Source: UBA1740 sp045587025 (GTDB taxonomy: Bacteria > Bacillota > Clostridia > Oscillospirales > CAG-272). Taken from it: a stretch of 35,584 nucleotides of DNA. Below, piece after piece: positions 1-7,732 of the stretch. The notes below the pieces were generated by a model, which saw only the letters and a program-made list of their open reading frames with translations, was not told the DNA's origin and made no database searches. The position numbers and the translations under genes are program-made. The DNA is taken from the NCBI GenBank assembly GCA_045587025.1, contig JAZNBK010000029.1, positions 1-35,584 on the forward strand, in the 5' to 3' direction. Every line of letters starts with the position of its first letter. Within the stretch, counting starts at the first letter, position 1.

Positions 1-1
1 T

Positions 2-253
2 CTCCGTTCGGCTATAAAGATACTGCTGCTTCCGCTTACTATGGGCATAGGCTATGAGCTGATAAGGCTGTGCGGTCGCCACGACAACGTGCTGACAAGG
101 ATAATTGCCACCCCCGGTGTATGGCTGCAAAGACTTACGGTGCACGAGCCTGACGACAAGATGATAGAATGTGCTATTGCGGCAATGAATATTGTCATTC
201 CCGAAAATGACGGATTTGGCATGGCCTCTGCCGCAGAGGAGAAAAGCGAATAA
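2..253 (+). CDS. DUF1385 (YqhQ-like) membrane protein, C-terminal part
   Basis: The reading frame is open from the window edge to a TAA at 251-253, so only the last 83 residues are present. The segment GYELIRLCGRHDN, followed by PGVWLQRLTVHEPDD and MIECAIAAM, matches the conserved C-terminus of DUF1385 proteins (Bacillus YqhQ type), which are multi-pass membrane proteins of uncertain function. The residues before it (a hydrophobic stretch ending LLLPLTMGIGYEL) would be the last membrane segment. The tail EKSE is polar. A bidirectional hairpin terminator follows directly. The family call is from recalled sequence pattern; I infer no function. Confidence 0.8.
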   Translation, partial: LRSAIKILLLPLTMGIGYELIRLCGRHDNVLTRIIATPGVWLQRLTVHEPDDKMIECAIAAMNIVIPENDGFGMASAAEEKSE

Positions 254-254
254 T

Positions 255-286
255 AAAAAGCAAGTCATAAAATGACTTGCTTTTTT
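255..286. terminator. Bidirectional rho-independent terminator
   Basis: The arms GCAAGTCAT and ATGACTTGC pair around an AAA loop, flanked by an A-run on the left and a T-run on the right. It can therefore stop both the DUF1385 gene (+) and the tRNA-Ser transcript (-), which converge here. Confidence 0.85.
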
Positions 287-379
287 GGCGGAGAAGGAGA
301 GATTTGAACTCTCGCGCCGGTTAATCCCGACCTACACCCTTAGCAGGGGCGCCTCTTCGGCCAACTTGAGTACTTCTCC
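286..379 (-). tRNA. tRNA-Ser(GCU)
   Basis: The minus strand folds as a class II tRNA. The acceptor arms GGAGAAG and CTTCTCC pair and are followed by discriminator G and an encoded CCA (286-288 on the plus strand). The anticodon loop CTGCTAA sits on a five-pair stem and gives anticodon GCU, reading AGC/AGU serine codons. A long variable arm (the GTCGG...CCGGC region), the TPsiC loop GTTCAAATC and a D-arm containing GGCCGAAGAGG are all visible. The long variable arm supports serine identity. It is transcribed toward the shared terminator. Confidence 0.95.
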
Positions 380-514
380 GTAAGTATTCTTTTTGGATGC
401 TTAAATATTATAGCAAATAAAAAATCAGTTGTCAAGAGTATTTATAAAATAAATATAAATAAAGCGTTTTTTAGCTTTTTCATAGAAAAATTCTATTAAT
501 TAAATAAGAGAAAA

Positions 515-1057
515 TTATTCCTCGTATTTTGCGCGGGCGCCGCCAATATATTTCGGTCTGGTCCCGGCAGAAAGAAGGCACGCGCTTCCTATCTTTTTTA
601 CCGACAGACGGACGGGAACTGCAACATCGCGAAGGTGCATACCAATAAGCGTTCCGCCTATATCAAGCCCTGCGTGCGCCCTTATATGCTCTACCGCCAC
701 AGGTCTCTCCATGCTCTGCCATACTGCCGTCGCAAAGGAACCCCCCGCCTTAATCTGAGGCACTACGCATACGGGTTCATAGCCGTATTTTTCTGCACAT
801 TCCTGCTCTATTATAAGCGCCCTGTTTAAATGCTCGCAGCATTGCGCCGCAAGAAAAATTCCCTTCTCCTTCAATACGGGCATAATCGCATCCTTAATTG
901 CCATCGCAGCTTCAATACTTGAGCCGTGTCCTATAAGCTCGCCTACAACCTCGGAGGAGGAACAACCTATAACGAGGATTTCTCCCCTCTTGATTTTGCT
1001 TATTTCTACAAGCTCCTCTATTGCTTTCTTTGCTTCTCTTGCAATTATTTCTTCCAC
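515..1057 (-). CDS. UPF0340 / TIGR01440 family protein (YwlG-like)
   Basis: A 180-residue protein, the usual length for UPF0340 (DUF436, Bacillus YwlG). Recognisable stretches are VIGCSSSEVVGE near residue 30, AAQCCEHLNRALI near residue 70, and AHAGLDIGGTLIGMHLR near residue 130. Family members are conserved in Firmicutes as single-domain soluble proteins without an established biochemical role; the conserved Cys-Cys-Glu-His cluster suggests metal or catalytic chemistry, which is only inference. The gene stands alone: a terminator for the next gene lies upstream (1131-1164) and about 135 bp of AT-rich DNA separate its stop from the tRNA. The ATG at 1057 begins the conserved N-terminal helix. 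Confidence 0.85.
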   Translation of the reverse strand: MEEIIAREAKKAIEELVEISKIKRGEILVIGCSSSEVVGELIGHGSSIEAAMAIKDAIMPVLKEKGIFLAAQCCEHLNRALIIEQECAEKYGYEPVCVVPQIKAGGSFATAVWQSMERPVAVEHIRAHAGLDIGGTLIGMHLRDVAVPVRLSVKKIGSACLLSAGTRPKYIGGARAKYEE

Positions 1058-1130
1058 CCTTAACGCCCCCTTGACGTGTTTTTTATTTATTTTAGCACGG
1101 TTTTAAATAAATTTCAAGAGTGTCTCTTTG

Positions 1131-1164
1131 AAAAACAGGAAATCTCTTTACGGGATTTCCTGCT
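1131..1164 (-). terminator. Rho-independent terminator for the gene at 1184-1618
   Basis: On the minus strand, CAGGAAATC pairs with GATTTCCTG and is followed by a T-run. It lies just past the stop of the 1184-1618 gene and upstream of the UPF0340 gene. Confidence 0.7.
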
Positions 1165-1183
1165 TTATCTTTAATTTTTGCAT

Positions 1184-1618
1184 TTACAGGTATGAACGAA
1201 TATCAATCGCCAGCTCTTCTTCGAGATTTATCAGGCGCTTCGTTATATCCTTGGTTTCCTCGCTTGCCGCCTCGTACTGATTAAGATAACGGTTAAGCGA
1301 TTTTACTCCCATATTACAGCCGTCTGTAATTAAATCCGCTATTGTTTTGTCGGACTCATTGAAAGCCAGCTTAACGTTGGTTTTCATTTGTGACATGCTT
1401 TTTGCCATAATATTTGGTTTTTTCCCGTCATCGTGGTATTTTTCGAGCAGTCCTTCAACCTCGCCTCTCAATTCTTCATGCTCGTCCTTGCATTCTGAAA
1501 GACATTTTTTAAATCTTTCATCCCCGACGTATTTCAAAACATCGTCAATCGAGCTCACTCCCATTTTTATTCCTGCGTCACATTCTCGCAGGAGCTTTAT
1601 CGTATCGCTTTCTATCAT
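1184..1618 (-). CDS. Helical-bundle protein, DUF2383/ferritin-like fold suspected
   Basis: A 144-residue soluble protein with no signal peptide or membrane segment. The sequence is almost all amphipathic helix and falls into two similar halves, each with a glycine-methionine-glycine-containing start (AGIKMGVSSIDDVL near residue 15, DGCNMGVKSLNRYL near residue 103). Acidic and lysine residues are spread along heptad-like helices, as in four-helix-bundle proteins of the DUF2383 (PA2169) group. I do not see a clear EXXH di-iron signature, so metal binding is unsupported. An AAGGAAG ribosome binding site precedes the ATG. The gene is monocistronic, with its own terminator. The family assignment is tentative. 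Confidence 0.6.
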   Translation of the reverse strand: MIESDTIKLLRECDAGIKMGVSSIDDVLKYVGDERFKKCLSECKDEHEELRGEVEGLLEKYHDDGKKPNIMAKSMSQMKTNVKLAFNESDKTIADLITDGCNMGVKSLNRYLNQYEAASEETKDITKRLINLEEELAIDIRSYL

Positions 1619-1745
1619 TTTTTCTTCCTTTCTTTACGGTTTTTTATAGTATCTGCAAAAAAAACAAAAATATTTATGTGTAAAAATATTGACTAAAAAA
1701 ACAAAGTATAGCAAAATAATATAAATAAAATTCGGAGGAAAAGAA

Positions 1746-2228
1746 ATGGACAAACTTCTAAATTTGTTAGAAAACAACGCCAAGCTTACGAACGAGGAGC
1801 TCGCCTCTATGCTCGAAAAGGAGGTTGGCGATATAAAGAAAATTATCTCCGACTATGAAAAAGACGGTGTTATTGTCGGTTATAAGACGTTAATCGACTG
1901 GGATAAAACGAAAAAGGAATACGTCAGCGCGCTCATCGAAGTAAAGATGATGCCTCAAAAGGACAGGGGCTTCGACAAAATTGCTGAAAAAATTTATAAT
2001 TATCCTGAGGTTCAGAGCTTGTATCTCATGTCGGGCGGATTTGACCTTGCGCTCTTAATAGAGGGAAAAACCATGCACGAGGTCGCTTACTTCGTCGCTC
2101 ACAAGCTGGCGACGCTGGAGTGCGTTACGGCTACCGCTACGCATTTCGTGTTGAGAAAGTATAAGGACAAGGGCGTAATTTACGGAATTCCCGACCTTGA
2201 CGAGAGAGGAAACCTTTTACATGATTGA
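1746..2228 (+). CDS. Lrp/AsnC family transcriptional regulator
   Basis: A 160-residue protein with the standard Lrp/AsnC layout. Residues about 1-50 form the winged helix-turn-helix (LENNAKLTNEELASMLEKEV then a recognition helix and the DGVIVGYKTLID wing). Residues about 60-145 form the RAM ligand-binding domain, with SLYLMSGGFDLALLIEG as the characteristic core. Such proteins form dimers to octamers and respond to amino acids. The ATG has a GGAGG-type site (CGGAGGAAAAGAA). The stop overlaps the start of the aminotransferase gene by 8 bp, so the two are co-transcribed, which suggests that the regulator senses a substrate or product of that enzyme. Which amino acid cannot be read from the sequence. 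Confidence 0.9.
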   Translation: MDKLLNLLENNAKLTNEELASMLEKEVGDIKKIISDYEKDGVIVGYKTLIDWDKTKKEYVSALIEVKMMPQKDRGFDKIAEKIYNYPEVQSLYLMSGGFDLALLIEGKTMHEVAYFVAHKLATLECVTATATHFVLRKYKDKGVIYGIPDLDERGNLLHD

Positions 2229-3399
2229 TTATAACCTTCTTCTTTCCCAAACGGTTAAAGATTTGAAGCCGTCGGGGATAAGAAAATTTTTCGATATGAT
2301 TTCCAATATGGACGACGTTGTTGCGCTCACCGTCGGTCAGCCCGACTTCGTCACGCCTTGGCATATCAGAGAGGCAGGAATTGAAAGTCTCGAAACGGGA
2401 AAGACCTACTATACCTCAAACGCAGGAATGCTCGAGCTTCGAAGCGAAATTTCAAAATATTTAAAAAGACGCTTTGATATAAGCTTCGATGCGAAAAGCG
2501 AGGTCGTGGTTACCGTCGGCGGCTCGGAGGCGATAGACCTTGCTATCCGCGCCGTAGTGGAATACGGCAAAGGAGACGAGGTTATAGTTCCCTCGCCCTC
2601 GTTTGTCTGCTATGAGCCGCTTGTAAAGCTTGCGGGAGGTAACGCCGTTATTCTGAAAACCTCGGCAAAGGATAACTTTAAAATAACCGCAGAGGCGCTT
2701 AAAAAAGCAATTACGCCAAAAACGAAGATGCTCGTGCTTCCCTATCCCAACAACCCGACAGGCGCAATTATGACGAAGGCGGAGCTGGAGGAGATAGCCG
2801 AGGTTATAAGACATACCAACATCGCCATTCTTTCGGATGAAATATACGCCGAGCTGACGTTTTCGCAAAAGCACGTTTCGATAGCTACACTGCCCGACAT
2901 GGCAGAGAGAACTATTCTCGTAAGCGGTCTTTCAAAGGCGTACGCAATGACCGGCTGGCGTATCGGCTACGTCTGCGCTCCGAGCGAGATAGCAAAGCAG
3001 ATATTGAAGATACATCAATACGCAATTATGTGCGCGCCAACGACGGCGCAGTTCGCCGCAATAGAAGCGCTCAAAAACGGCGACGAGGATATCGAAATGA
3101 TGGTAGCCGAGTATGACAGACGCCGCGCCTTCATCTATAAGGGATTAAAATCTATCGGTCTTGAATGCTTCGAGCCGAAGGGCGCATTCTATATCTTCCC
3201 GTCAGTTTCGGGCTTCGGACTTAACTGCGAGGAGTTCTGCGAGAGATTGCTCTACGAGGAAAAATGCGCTATCGTTCCCGGCACTGCCTTTGGCGAAAAC
3301 GGCGAGGGCTTCGCGCGTATCTCCTACGCCTACTCGGTAAAGCATATCGAGGAAGCTCTATCACGTATGGAAAGCTTTGTTAAAAAGCTGAAGAAATGA
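2221..3399 (+). CDS. Class I/II pyridoxal-phosphate aminotransferase
   Basis: A 392-residue fold-type I aminotransferase, close to the AspC/PatA subgroup. Visible motifs are VGQPDF near residue 38, the YYTSNAG region near 63, NNPTGA at about 167-172, SDEIYAEL near 205 with the cofactor-contacting Asp and Tyr, the Schiff-base lysine in SGLSKAYAMTGWRIGY (about Lys239), and the carboxylate-binding Arg in FARISYA near 371. It transfers amino groups between an amino acid and a 2-oxo acid; aspartate or aromatic amino acids are likely but not proven substrates. I chose the ATG at 2221 over an in-frame TTG at 2197 because AGAGAGGAAA sits at proper distance and the 8-bp overlap with the upstream regulator is typical coupling. 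Confidence 0.92.
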   Translation: MIDYNLLLSQTVKDLKPSGIRKFFDMISNMDDVVALTVGQPDFVTPWHIREAGIESLETGKTYYTSNAGMLELRSEISKYLKRRFDISFDAKSEVVVTVGGSEAIDLAIRAVVEYGKGDEVIVPSPSFVCYEPLVKLAGGNAVILKTSAKDNFKITAEALKKAITPKTKMLVLPYPNNPTGAIMTKAELEEIAEVIRHTNIAILSDEIYAELTFSQKHVSIATLPDMAERTILVSGLSKAYAMTGWRIGYVCAPSEIAKQILKIHQYAIMCAPTTAQFAAIEALKNGDEDIEMMVAEYDRRRAFIYKGLKSIGLECFEPKGAFYIFPSVSGFGLNCEEFCERLLYEEKCAIVPGTAFGENGEGFARISYAYSVKHIEEALSRMESFVKKLKK

Positions 3400-3402
3400 A
3401 TT

Positions 3403-3426
3403 AAGCGACAACGTCAGTTGTCGCTT
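3403..3426. terminator. Hairpin terminator between convergent genes
   Basis: The perfect arms AAGCGACAAC and GTTGTCGCTT enclose GTCA and are followed by TTCTTTTT on the plus strand. It overlaps the stop codon of the minus-strand gene at 3414, so it serves the aminotransferase and possibly both genes. Confidence 0.75.
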
Positions 3427-3656
3427 TCTTTTTCGCTTGCATCGCAGACGCAGTCCTCTTTTATTTCCTCGTAGGCGCAGGAGCAATTTTCCTTACAGCT
3501 ACAAGCACATTCCTTCATTCTGGACAAAATGTTTGCCAACTTTTCTTTACATAAAAAGCAAAGCGAAGCAATGGTAGAGCCGATTACGATGATAGCAAAA
3601 ATATGCATTCCGACAAGACAGCTCGAATGGCATTTGTTTCGGTTGCATCTACTCAT
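3414..3656 (-). CDS. Small cysteine-rich single-pass membrane protein
   Basis: An 80-residue protein of unknown family. The N-terminus (residues 1-15) has CNRNKCHSSC, then one hydrophobic segment (about residues 16-38, rich in Ile, Ala and Val, ending LCFLC). The tail carries two further clusters, CACSCKENCSCAY and DCVCDASEK, and ends acidic. That is eleven cysteines in 80 residues, mostly in C-X-C or C-X4-C spacing, compatible with metal binding or a disulfide- or thiol-bearing tail. It is probably a real gene because AAGGAG lies six bases before the ATG and the stop is tied to a terminator. No motif identifies a function. Confidence 0.65.
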   Translation of the reverse strand: MSRCNRNKCHSSCLVGMHIFAIIVIGSTIASLCFLCKEKLANILSRMKECACSCKENCSCAYEEIKEDCVCDASEKESDN

Positions 3657-3775
3657 AAGGTTCTCCTTTTTTACCGTTAGGTTTCATCTTTTTTGAGCGT
3701 GAAGCTCAATTGTATTTTTTCCTCACGTCATTGCTTTATACTCGTTTTGCGACTGTAAAAATTACCGATAAACCA

Positions 3776-3804
3776 TTGCAAATTATTTGAATTTATGCTA
3801 TAAT
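3776..3804 (+). promoter_or_regulatory. Sigma-A type promoter of the amidase/Sel1 operon
   Basis: TTGCAA (3776-3781), a 17-bp spacer and TATAAT (3799-3804), about 90 bp upstream of the amidase start. The rest of the 3657-3893 gap is AT-rich. It also holds a small TTGAGC/GCTCAA hairpin at about 3689-3711; I see no gene there. Confidence 0.7.
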
Positions 3805-3893
3805 ATATTAAATAAATATAAAAAACGAATAGTTTTTGTCGAACTGTGCCTGAATATGTTTTTACCTGTATAAAAAAGGAAATTTTTTAAAAA

Positions 3894-4706
3894 ATGACAA
3901 GAAAGCATCTGATTTTTTTCTTCGGAATTATCCTTACCCTTTTCCTTGCTTCATGTAGCTTTATTCCCCCATCGTCACTTTCCGGCGTAACTACCCCGAG
4001 CGTCACTGTCGGCGAGGTAACAACAGCGCCGAGCGCGACGTCTTCGACAAGTGAGCCGCCTGTCGTAACCACCCCGTCCATAAAGGGCGTCTCCGTTATG
4101 ATAGACGCAGGTCACGGAGAAGTCGACCCGGGCGCTTTGGGCGTCTGCGAGGGCGCTACATACTACGAAAAGGACATTAATCTTGCCGTTTCGCTTATCC
4201 TTCGCGACGAGCTTCTGAAAAGGGGCTACGAGGTGTTTATGATAAGAGAGGACGACACCTCTCTGCTTCACGGCAGAGACAATATTGCCGAGGCGGTGGC
4301 GAGGCGAGAGCTTGGCTCATCTCTTGACGCTGACATCTATCTTTCCATTCACTGTAATTCATACGCAGGACAAGCGAGAGCTTACGGCCCTATAATTTTT
4401 TACAACGGAAAGACGGACTATAATTCAGAGGTATTTGCAAACGAGCTTGCGAGCGCTGTCACCGAGCGAACGACCTCTCTGTTTCCAAGCACGAGAGCTT
4501 GCCGCACTATAAGAGACGACGATTACGCCGTCTTAAAGATAAAAAATATGCCCTCTTTCATCTTTGAAATGGGCTTTCTCACCGACGAAGGAGATATGCT
4601 TCTCTTAAAAGATGCCGAATGGCAAAAAGCTATGGCTCTTTCTATCGCCGACGGTGTCGACCGCCTTTGCGAGAAAAAATATATAAAACAGGAGACGACG
4701 AAATGA
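3894..4706 (+). CDS. N-acetylmuramoyl-L-alanine amidase (Amidase_3), lipoprotein
   Basis: A 270-residue exported cell-wall hydrolase. Residues 1-20 are a signal peptide ending in a lipobox (LASC, Cys21), then a Thr/Ser/Pro-rich linker to about residue 62 (repeated VTTP/VTTAP words), then an Amidase_3 catalytic domain. Zinc ligands are visible as DAGHG (His74), the Glu of YEKD (Glu92) and SIHCN (His153); the catalytic Glu is in FEMGFLT (Glu225). It should cut the bond between N-acetylmuramic acid and L-alanine in peptidoglycan, outside the membrane. The linker resembles that of the large protein at 15625-18894. The stop overlaps the next start as ATGA, so it is translationally coupled to the Sel1 protein. 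Confidence 0.9.
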   Translation: MTRKHLIFFFGIILTLFLASCSFIPPSSLSGVTTPSVTVGEVTTAPSATSSTSEPPVVTTPSIKGVSVMIDAGHGEVDPGALGVCEGATYYEKDINLAVSLILRDELLKRGYEVFMIREDDTSLLHGRDNIAEAVARRELGSSLDADIYLSIHCNSYAGQARAYGPIIFYNGKTDYNSEVFANELASAVTERTTSLFPSTRACRTIRDDDYAVLKIKNMPSFIFEMGFLTDEGDMLLLKDAEWQKAMALSIADGVDRLCEKKYIKQETTK

Positions 4707-6508
4707 AATGTAAAAAATGCGGAAGGGCTTTTAAAATCAGCGAATGCGGAACAGAATGTCCTTTTTGCTTTGCGATTTATACATTTACCAAGGACGAGCT
4801 TGATAAGCTTTATAACGACGCCTTGGTCTCGGAAAAAAATAAGCGCTTTACGGACGCCGCCGCAAAATTCAAGGTCGTGGCGCAAGAGGGCGCGCCTATC
4901 GGCATCTACCGCTACGGCGAATGTCTTGAATGGGGCAGAGGCGTAAAGCAATCGACAAGCGAAGCTCTCGAACTGTACGCAAAGGCGTCAAAAATGGGAT
5001 CTGCCGAAGCTTCCCTTGCATACTACAAATGCGTAATGGATAAAAACCTGCAGGGCGAATATCTTGACGAGGCAATTTACCGTCTGCGTATCGCCGCTAT
5101 GCTTGAAAACGAAGGCGCAATGTACGAGCTCGCCAAGCTCTATGAAGACGGCAGCTTATTCCCTCCATCGAAAAAATCTGCAATTCTGTGGTACTCAAAG
5201 GCAGCCGACGGCGGAAACGCCGACGCTATGCTTGCCCTTGCGTTTATCTATTCGGACGGTAACACAACCACTCAGAACAACGCTTATGCAAAATGGTATC
5301 TCCAAAAGGCGTCTCATAACGGTTTGAAAAACAAAAAGCTCTCGCTGATGCTCGCAAGGGTACAGTCGGAAGCCCCTAAAATTGAGCATTCCGATTATGC
5401 AAGACAGCTCTTCGACCTTGCTCTTGAAGCGGAAATGAGGAAGGAATGGGAGCTTGCTTTCACTATGTTTTTAAAGGCAGGTCAGTTAGGTTCTGCCAAA
5501 TCGCAATACAGAACTGCCCTCTGCTATTCGCAGGGCTTGGGTATAGAAAAGAATGAAGCTCTTGCTGTAGAATGGTATAAAAAAGCGAGTGAAAAGGGTT
5601 ATATAGACGCCATCATTGCGCTCGGAAATTGCTACCGTTACGGAAAGGGCGCCGAGCAGAACGACAACAAATGTTTACAGTGCTATCAAAGGTCGGCAGA
5701 CCTCGGAGACGCGCGGGCAGAATTTATACTGGCTGAATGTTATTTCAACGGAAGTATGGTTGAAAGAGACGTACCAAAGGGAGTGCGCCTGTATCAGCGC
5801 TCCGCGCTCAAGGCGTATGCGCCCGCCATTCTGAAGATAAACGACATCTTCGACCAGTTTGCAAAGACCTTCAACAGAGCGCTCGAAGCGCAAAATTCGG
5901 GCAATCACGAAAAGGCGATTCGCCTTTATACAGTGGCGGCTGAAATGGGACACCGCGCCTCTGCCTGCAACCTCGGCTACTGCTACCAGATAGGCGAGGG
6001 CTGTAAAAAGGATATGAAAAAGGCGGTTTATTATTATAAGATTGCTGCAAAGGACGGAAGCGCGACCGCAAAATACAACCTCGGAATTTGCTATAAGCAG
6101 GGCGGCGGCGTGAACGTCGACTTCAAGGAAGCTACCCGTCTGCTCACAGAGGCGAGAGAAGGCGGATATGGCGAAAAAGCAGAACAGCTCCTTCGCCAAA
6201 TCAGGCAGAGAAAAATAGAGAAAATCGCGCAGAGCTTTTATTCCGCCTCCTGCTCTGTATACAGAAAGGGCGATGTTGAGGGGGCCATAAAGCTACGTGT
6301 TGCCAGCGCAAAATTAGGAAACGCAAGGGCGGAATTTTTCCTCGGCTGTCATTTCGAGTTTGGCGACGGTCTGCCCAAGGACCAAGACAAAGCGAAGCTG
6401 TGGTATTTAAAGGCGAAGCAACACGGCTTTATAGATCCCGTAAGCGAAATGAAGCAGGCATATCTGCGTGAGAAGCGACTGCTCGAAATAATGAACAAGG
6501 TAGATTAA
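4703..6508 (+). CDS. Zinc-ribbon Sel1-repeat (TPR-like) protein
   Basis: A 601-residue protein without signal peptide. The N-terminus is a small zinc ribbon (Cys3, Cys6, Cys19, Cys22). From about residue 35 to the end it carries many Sel1-like repeats of roughly 36 residues, recognised by recurring words such as GDARAEFILAECYFNG, AKYNLGICYKQGGGV and AVEWYKKASEKG. Sel1 arrays form a superhelical scaffold that binds other proteins. The ATG at 4703 overlaps the amidase stop by 4 bp and has CAGGAG upstream. The frame stays open to 4619, but a start there would lie inside the amidase gene with no ribosome site. No enzymatic domain is seen; partner and target are unknown. Confidence 0.9.
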   Translation: MKCKKCGRAFKISECGTECPFCFAIYTFTKDELDKLYNDALVSEKNKRFTDAAAKFKVVAQEGAPIGIYRYGECLEWGRGVKQSTSEALELYAKASKMGSAEASLAYYKCVMDKNLQGEYLDEAIYRLRIAAMLENEGAMYELAKLYEDGSLFPPSKKSAILWYSKAADGGNADAMLALAFIYSDGNTTTQNNAYAKWYLQKASHNGLKNKKLSLMLARVQSEAPKIEHSDYARQLFDLALEAEMRKEWELAFTMFLKAGQLGSAKSQYRTALCYSQGLGIEKNEALAVEWYKKASEKGYIDAIIALGNCYRYGKGAEQNDNKCLQCYQRSADLGDARAEFILAECYFNGSMVERDVPKGVRLYQRSALKAYAPAILKINDIFDQFAKTFNRALEAQNSGNHEKAIRLYTVAAEMGHRASACNLGYCYQIGEGCKKDMKKAVYYYKIAAKDGSATAKYNLGICYKQGGGVNVDFKEATRLLTEAREGGYGEKAEQLLRQIRQRKIEKIAQSFYSASCSVYRKGDVEGAIKLRVASAKLGNARAEFFLGCHFEFGDGLPKDQDKAKLWYLKAKQHGFIDPVSEMKQAYLREKRLLEIMNKVD

Positions 6509-6523
6509 CACGTTTATAAAATT

Positions 6524-6593
6524 AAAAACGGCGGATATCGAAACTCTTTAGCAACTTTTGTTTGAATTGCCTGTTTCGATATCCGTCGTTTTT
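6524..6593. terminator. Long bidirectional terminator hairpin
   Basis: Arms of about 21 bases (6524-6544 and 6573-6593, core CGGATATCGAAAC) pair with a single G-T wobble around a 28-base loop. An A-run and a T-run flank it, so it fits termination of the Sel1 gene (+) and of the converging apbE gene (-). Confidence 0.8.
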
Positions 6594-6613
6594 CTTGCGT
6601 TTCACGCAAAAGC

Positions 6614-7672
6614 TCATTCGACTTGCGTTATATAGCTTTTAAAGCCGTCAGACATTTTTATTTCTTCATCCGTCATAACCCACATGGCTTCCACGTCCGA
6701 AAGGGTATCGACGAGATTTTTTCCTTCCTCGTAATCCATATTGAAAAGCGCAGTTGAAAGCGCATCTCCCAAGGCGGAATCATTACACAGAACCGACACC
6801 GAAAGATATCTTTCCGACGGCATCAGGGTTTTCGGATCTATTATATGATGATAATTTTTTCCGTCTACCGTGTAAAATCTCTGATAGCTTCCGCTTGTGA
6901 CGAGCGCCTCTCCCGAAAGCTCCAGATACGCTATATACGGCTTCTCTGTATCCGCTAAATTCGGGTTTTCAATTCCAACGAGCCAAAGTTCTCCCCCCGG
7001 TTTTTCCCCTACCGTGCGGACGTTTCCTCCGGAATTGATAACGTAGCCCGTCCTTTGATTCTCCTCCAAATACTTAGCCGCCTGCTCACATGCGTAGCCC
7101 TTTGCTATAGCGCCTACGTCAAGCGACATTTGAGAGTCTGCGAGATATACCGTACCCGCCTCTCTGTCAACTATAACGTCGTCCATCGAGATATGCTCTG
7201 CCGCCGCCAAAAGCTCTTCTCTTTTCGGCAGCTCTGCCCTCTCGGGGTTTTCCATACCAAGCTCGCGATAGCTATGCCAGATTGAAAGCACGCTGCCCAT
7301 CGCAATATTAAAATTTCCGTCGGTTTTTTCGTATAACTCCCTTGAAAGCTCTATAAGCTCGACTATCTCGGTATCGACGGGGACAACGCTATGCTCTCCG
7401 TCCTTTTTTTCGTTTATGACCGAGATGTTGTTTATTCCCTCATATTTTAAATAAATATTATAGAGCTTATGATATTTGTCAAATATTTTTTCTAATTCAC
7501 GCACAATGCAATCGAAGGATTCTTCGCTCTCCTCGTATCCGCTGATTACCGTAACGGTATCAAACCAATCGAAATAATATTCGGTATATTTCCTTTTTTT
7601 CTGCTCCTGGTTACACCCTACAAGAGAAAAAACAGCCATAAGGGCAAGCAAGCATATAATAAATCTTTTCAT
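6614..7672 (-). CDS. apbE: FAD:protein FMN transferase (ApbE family), lipoprotein
   Basis: A 352-residue flavin transferase that moves FMN from FAD to a threonine of target proteins in a Mg-dependent reaction outside the membrane. Residues 1-19 are a signal peptide with lipobox LVGC (Cys20). Family motifs are DVGAIAKGYACEQAA, VINSGGNVRTVG, the HHIIDPKTL motif, and ALGDALSTALFNM with the metal-binding Asp. Obvious substrates are RnfG and RnfD, encoded upstream on the same strand. The gene follows the repeat lipoprotein by 60 bp and probably shares its promoter at 8829-8857. I chose the ATG at 7672, which begins a good signal peptide; an in-frame TTG at 7690 has no better ribosome site. Confidence 0.93.
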   Translation of the reverse strand: MKRFIICLLALMAVFSLVGCNQEQKKRKYTEYYFDWFDTVTVISGYEESEESFDCIVRELEKIFDKYHKLYNIYLKYEGINNISVINEKKDGEHSVVPVDTEIVELIELSRELYEKTDGNFNIAMGSVLSIWHSYRELGMENPERAELPKREELLAAAEHISMDDVIVDREAGTVYLADSQMSLDVGAIAKGYACEQAAKYLEENQRTGYVINSGGNVRTVGEKPGGELWLVGIENPNLADTEKPYIAYLELSGEALVTSGSYQRFYTVDGKNYHHIIDPKTLMPSERYLSVSVLCNDSALGDALSTALFNMDYEEGKNLVDTLSDVEAMWVMTDEEIKMSDGFKSYITQVE

Positions 7673-7732
7673 TTCAGTATTCTCTGTCAAAAGGGGACTG
7701 CGTATTATAGCAGTCCCACTTTTCTATCAAAA

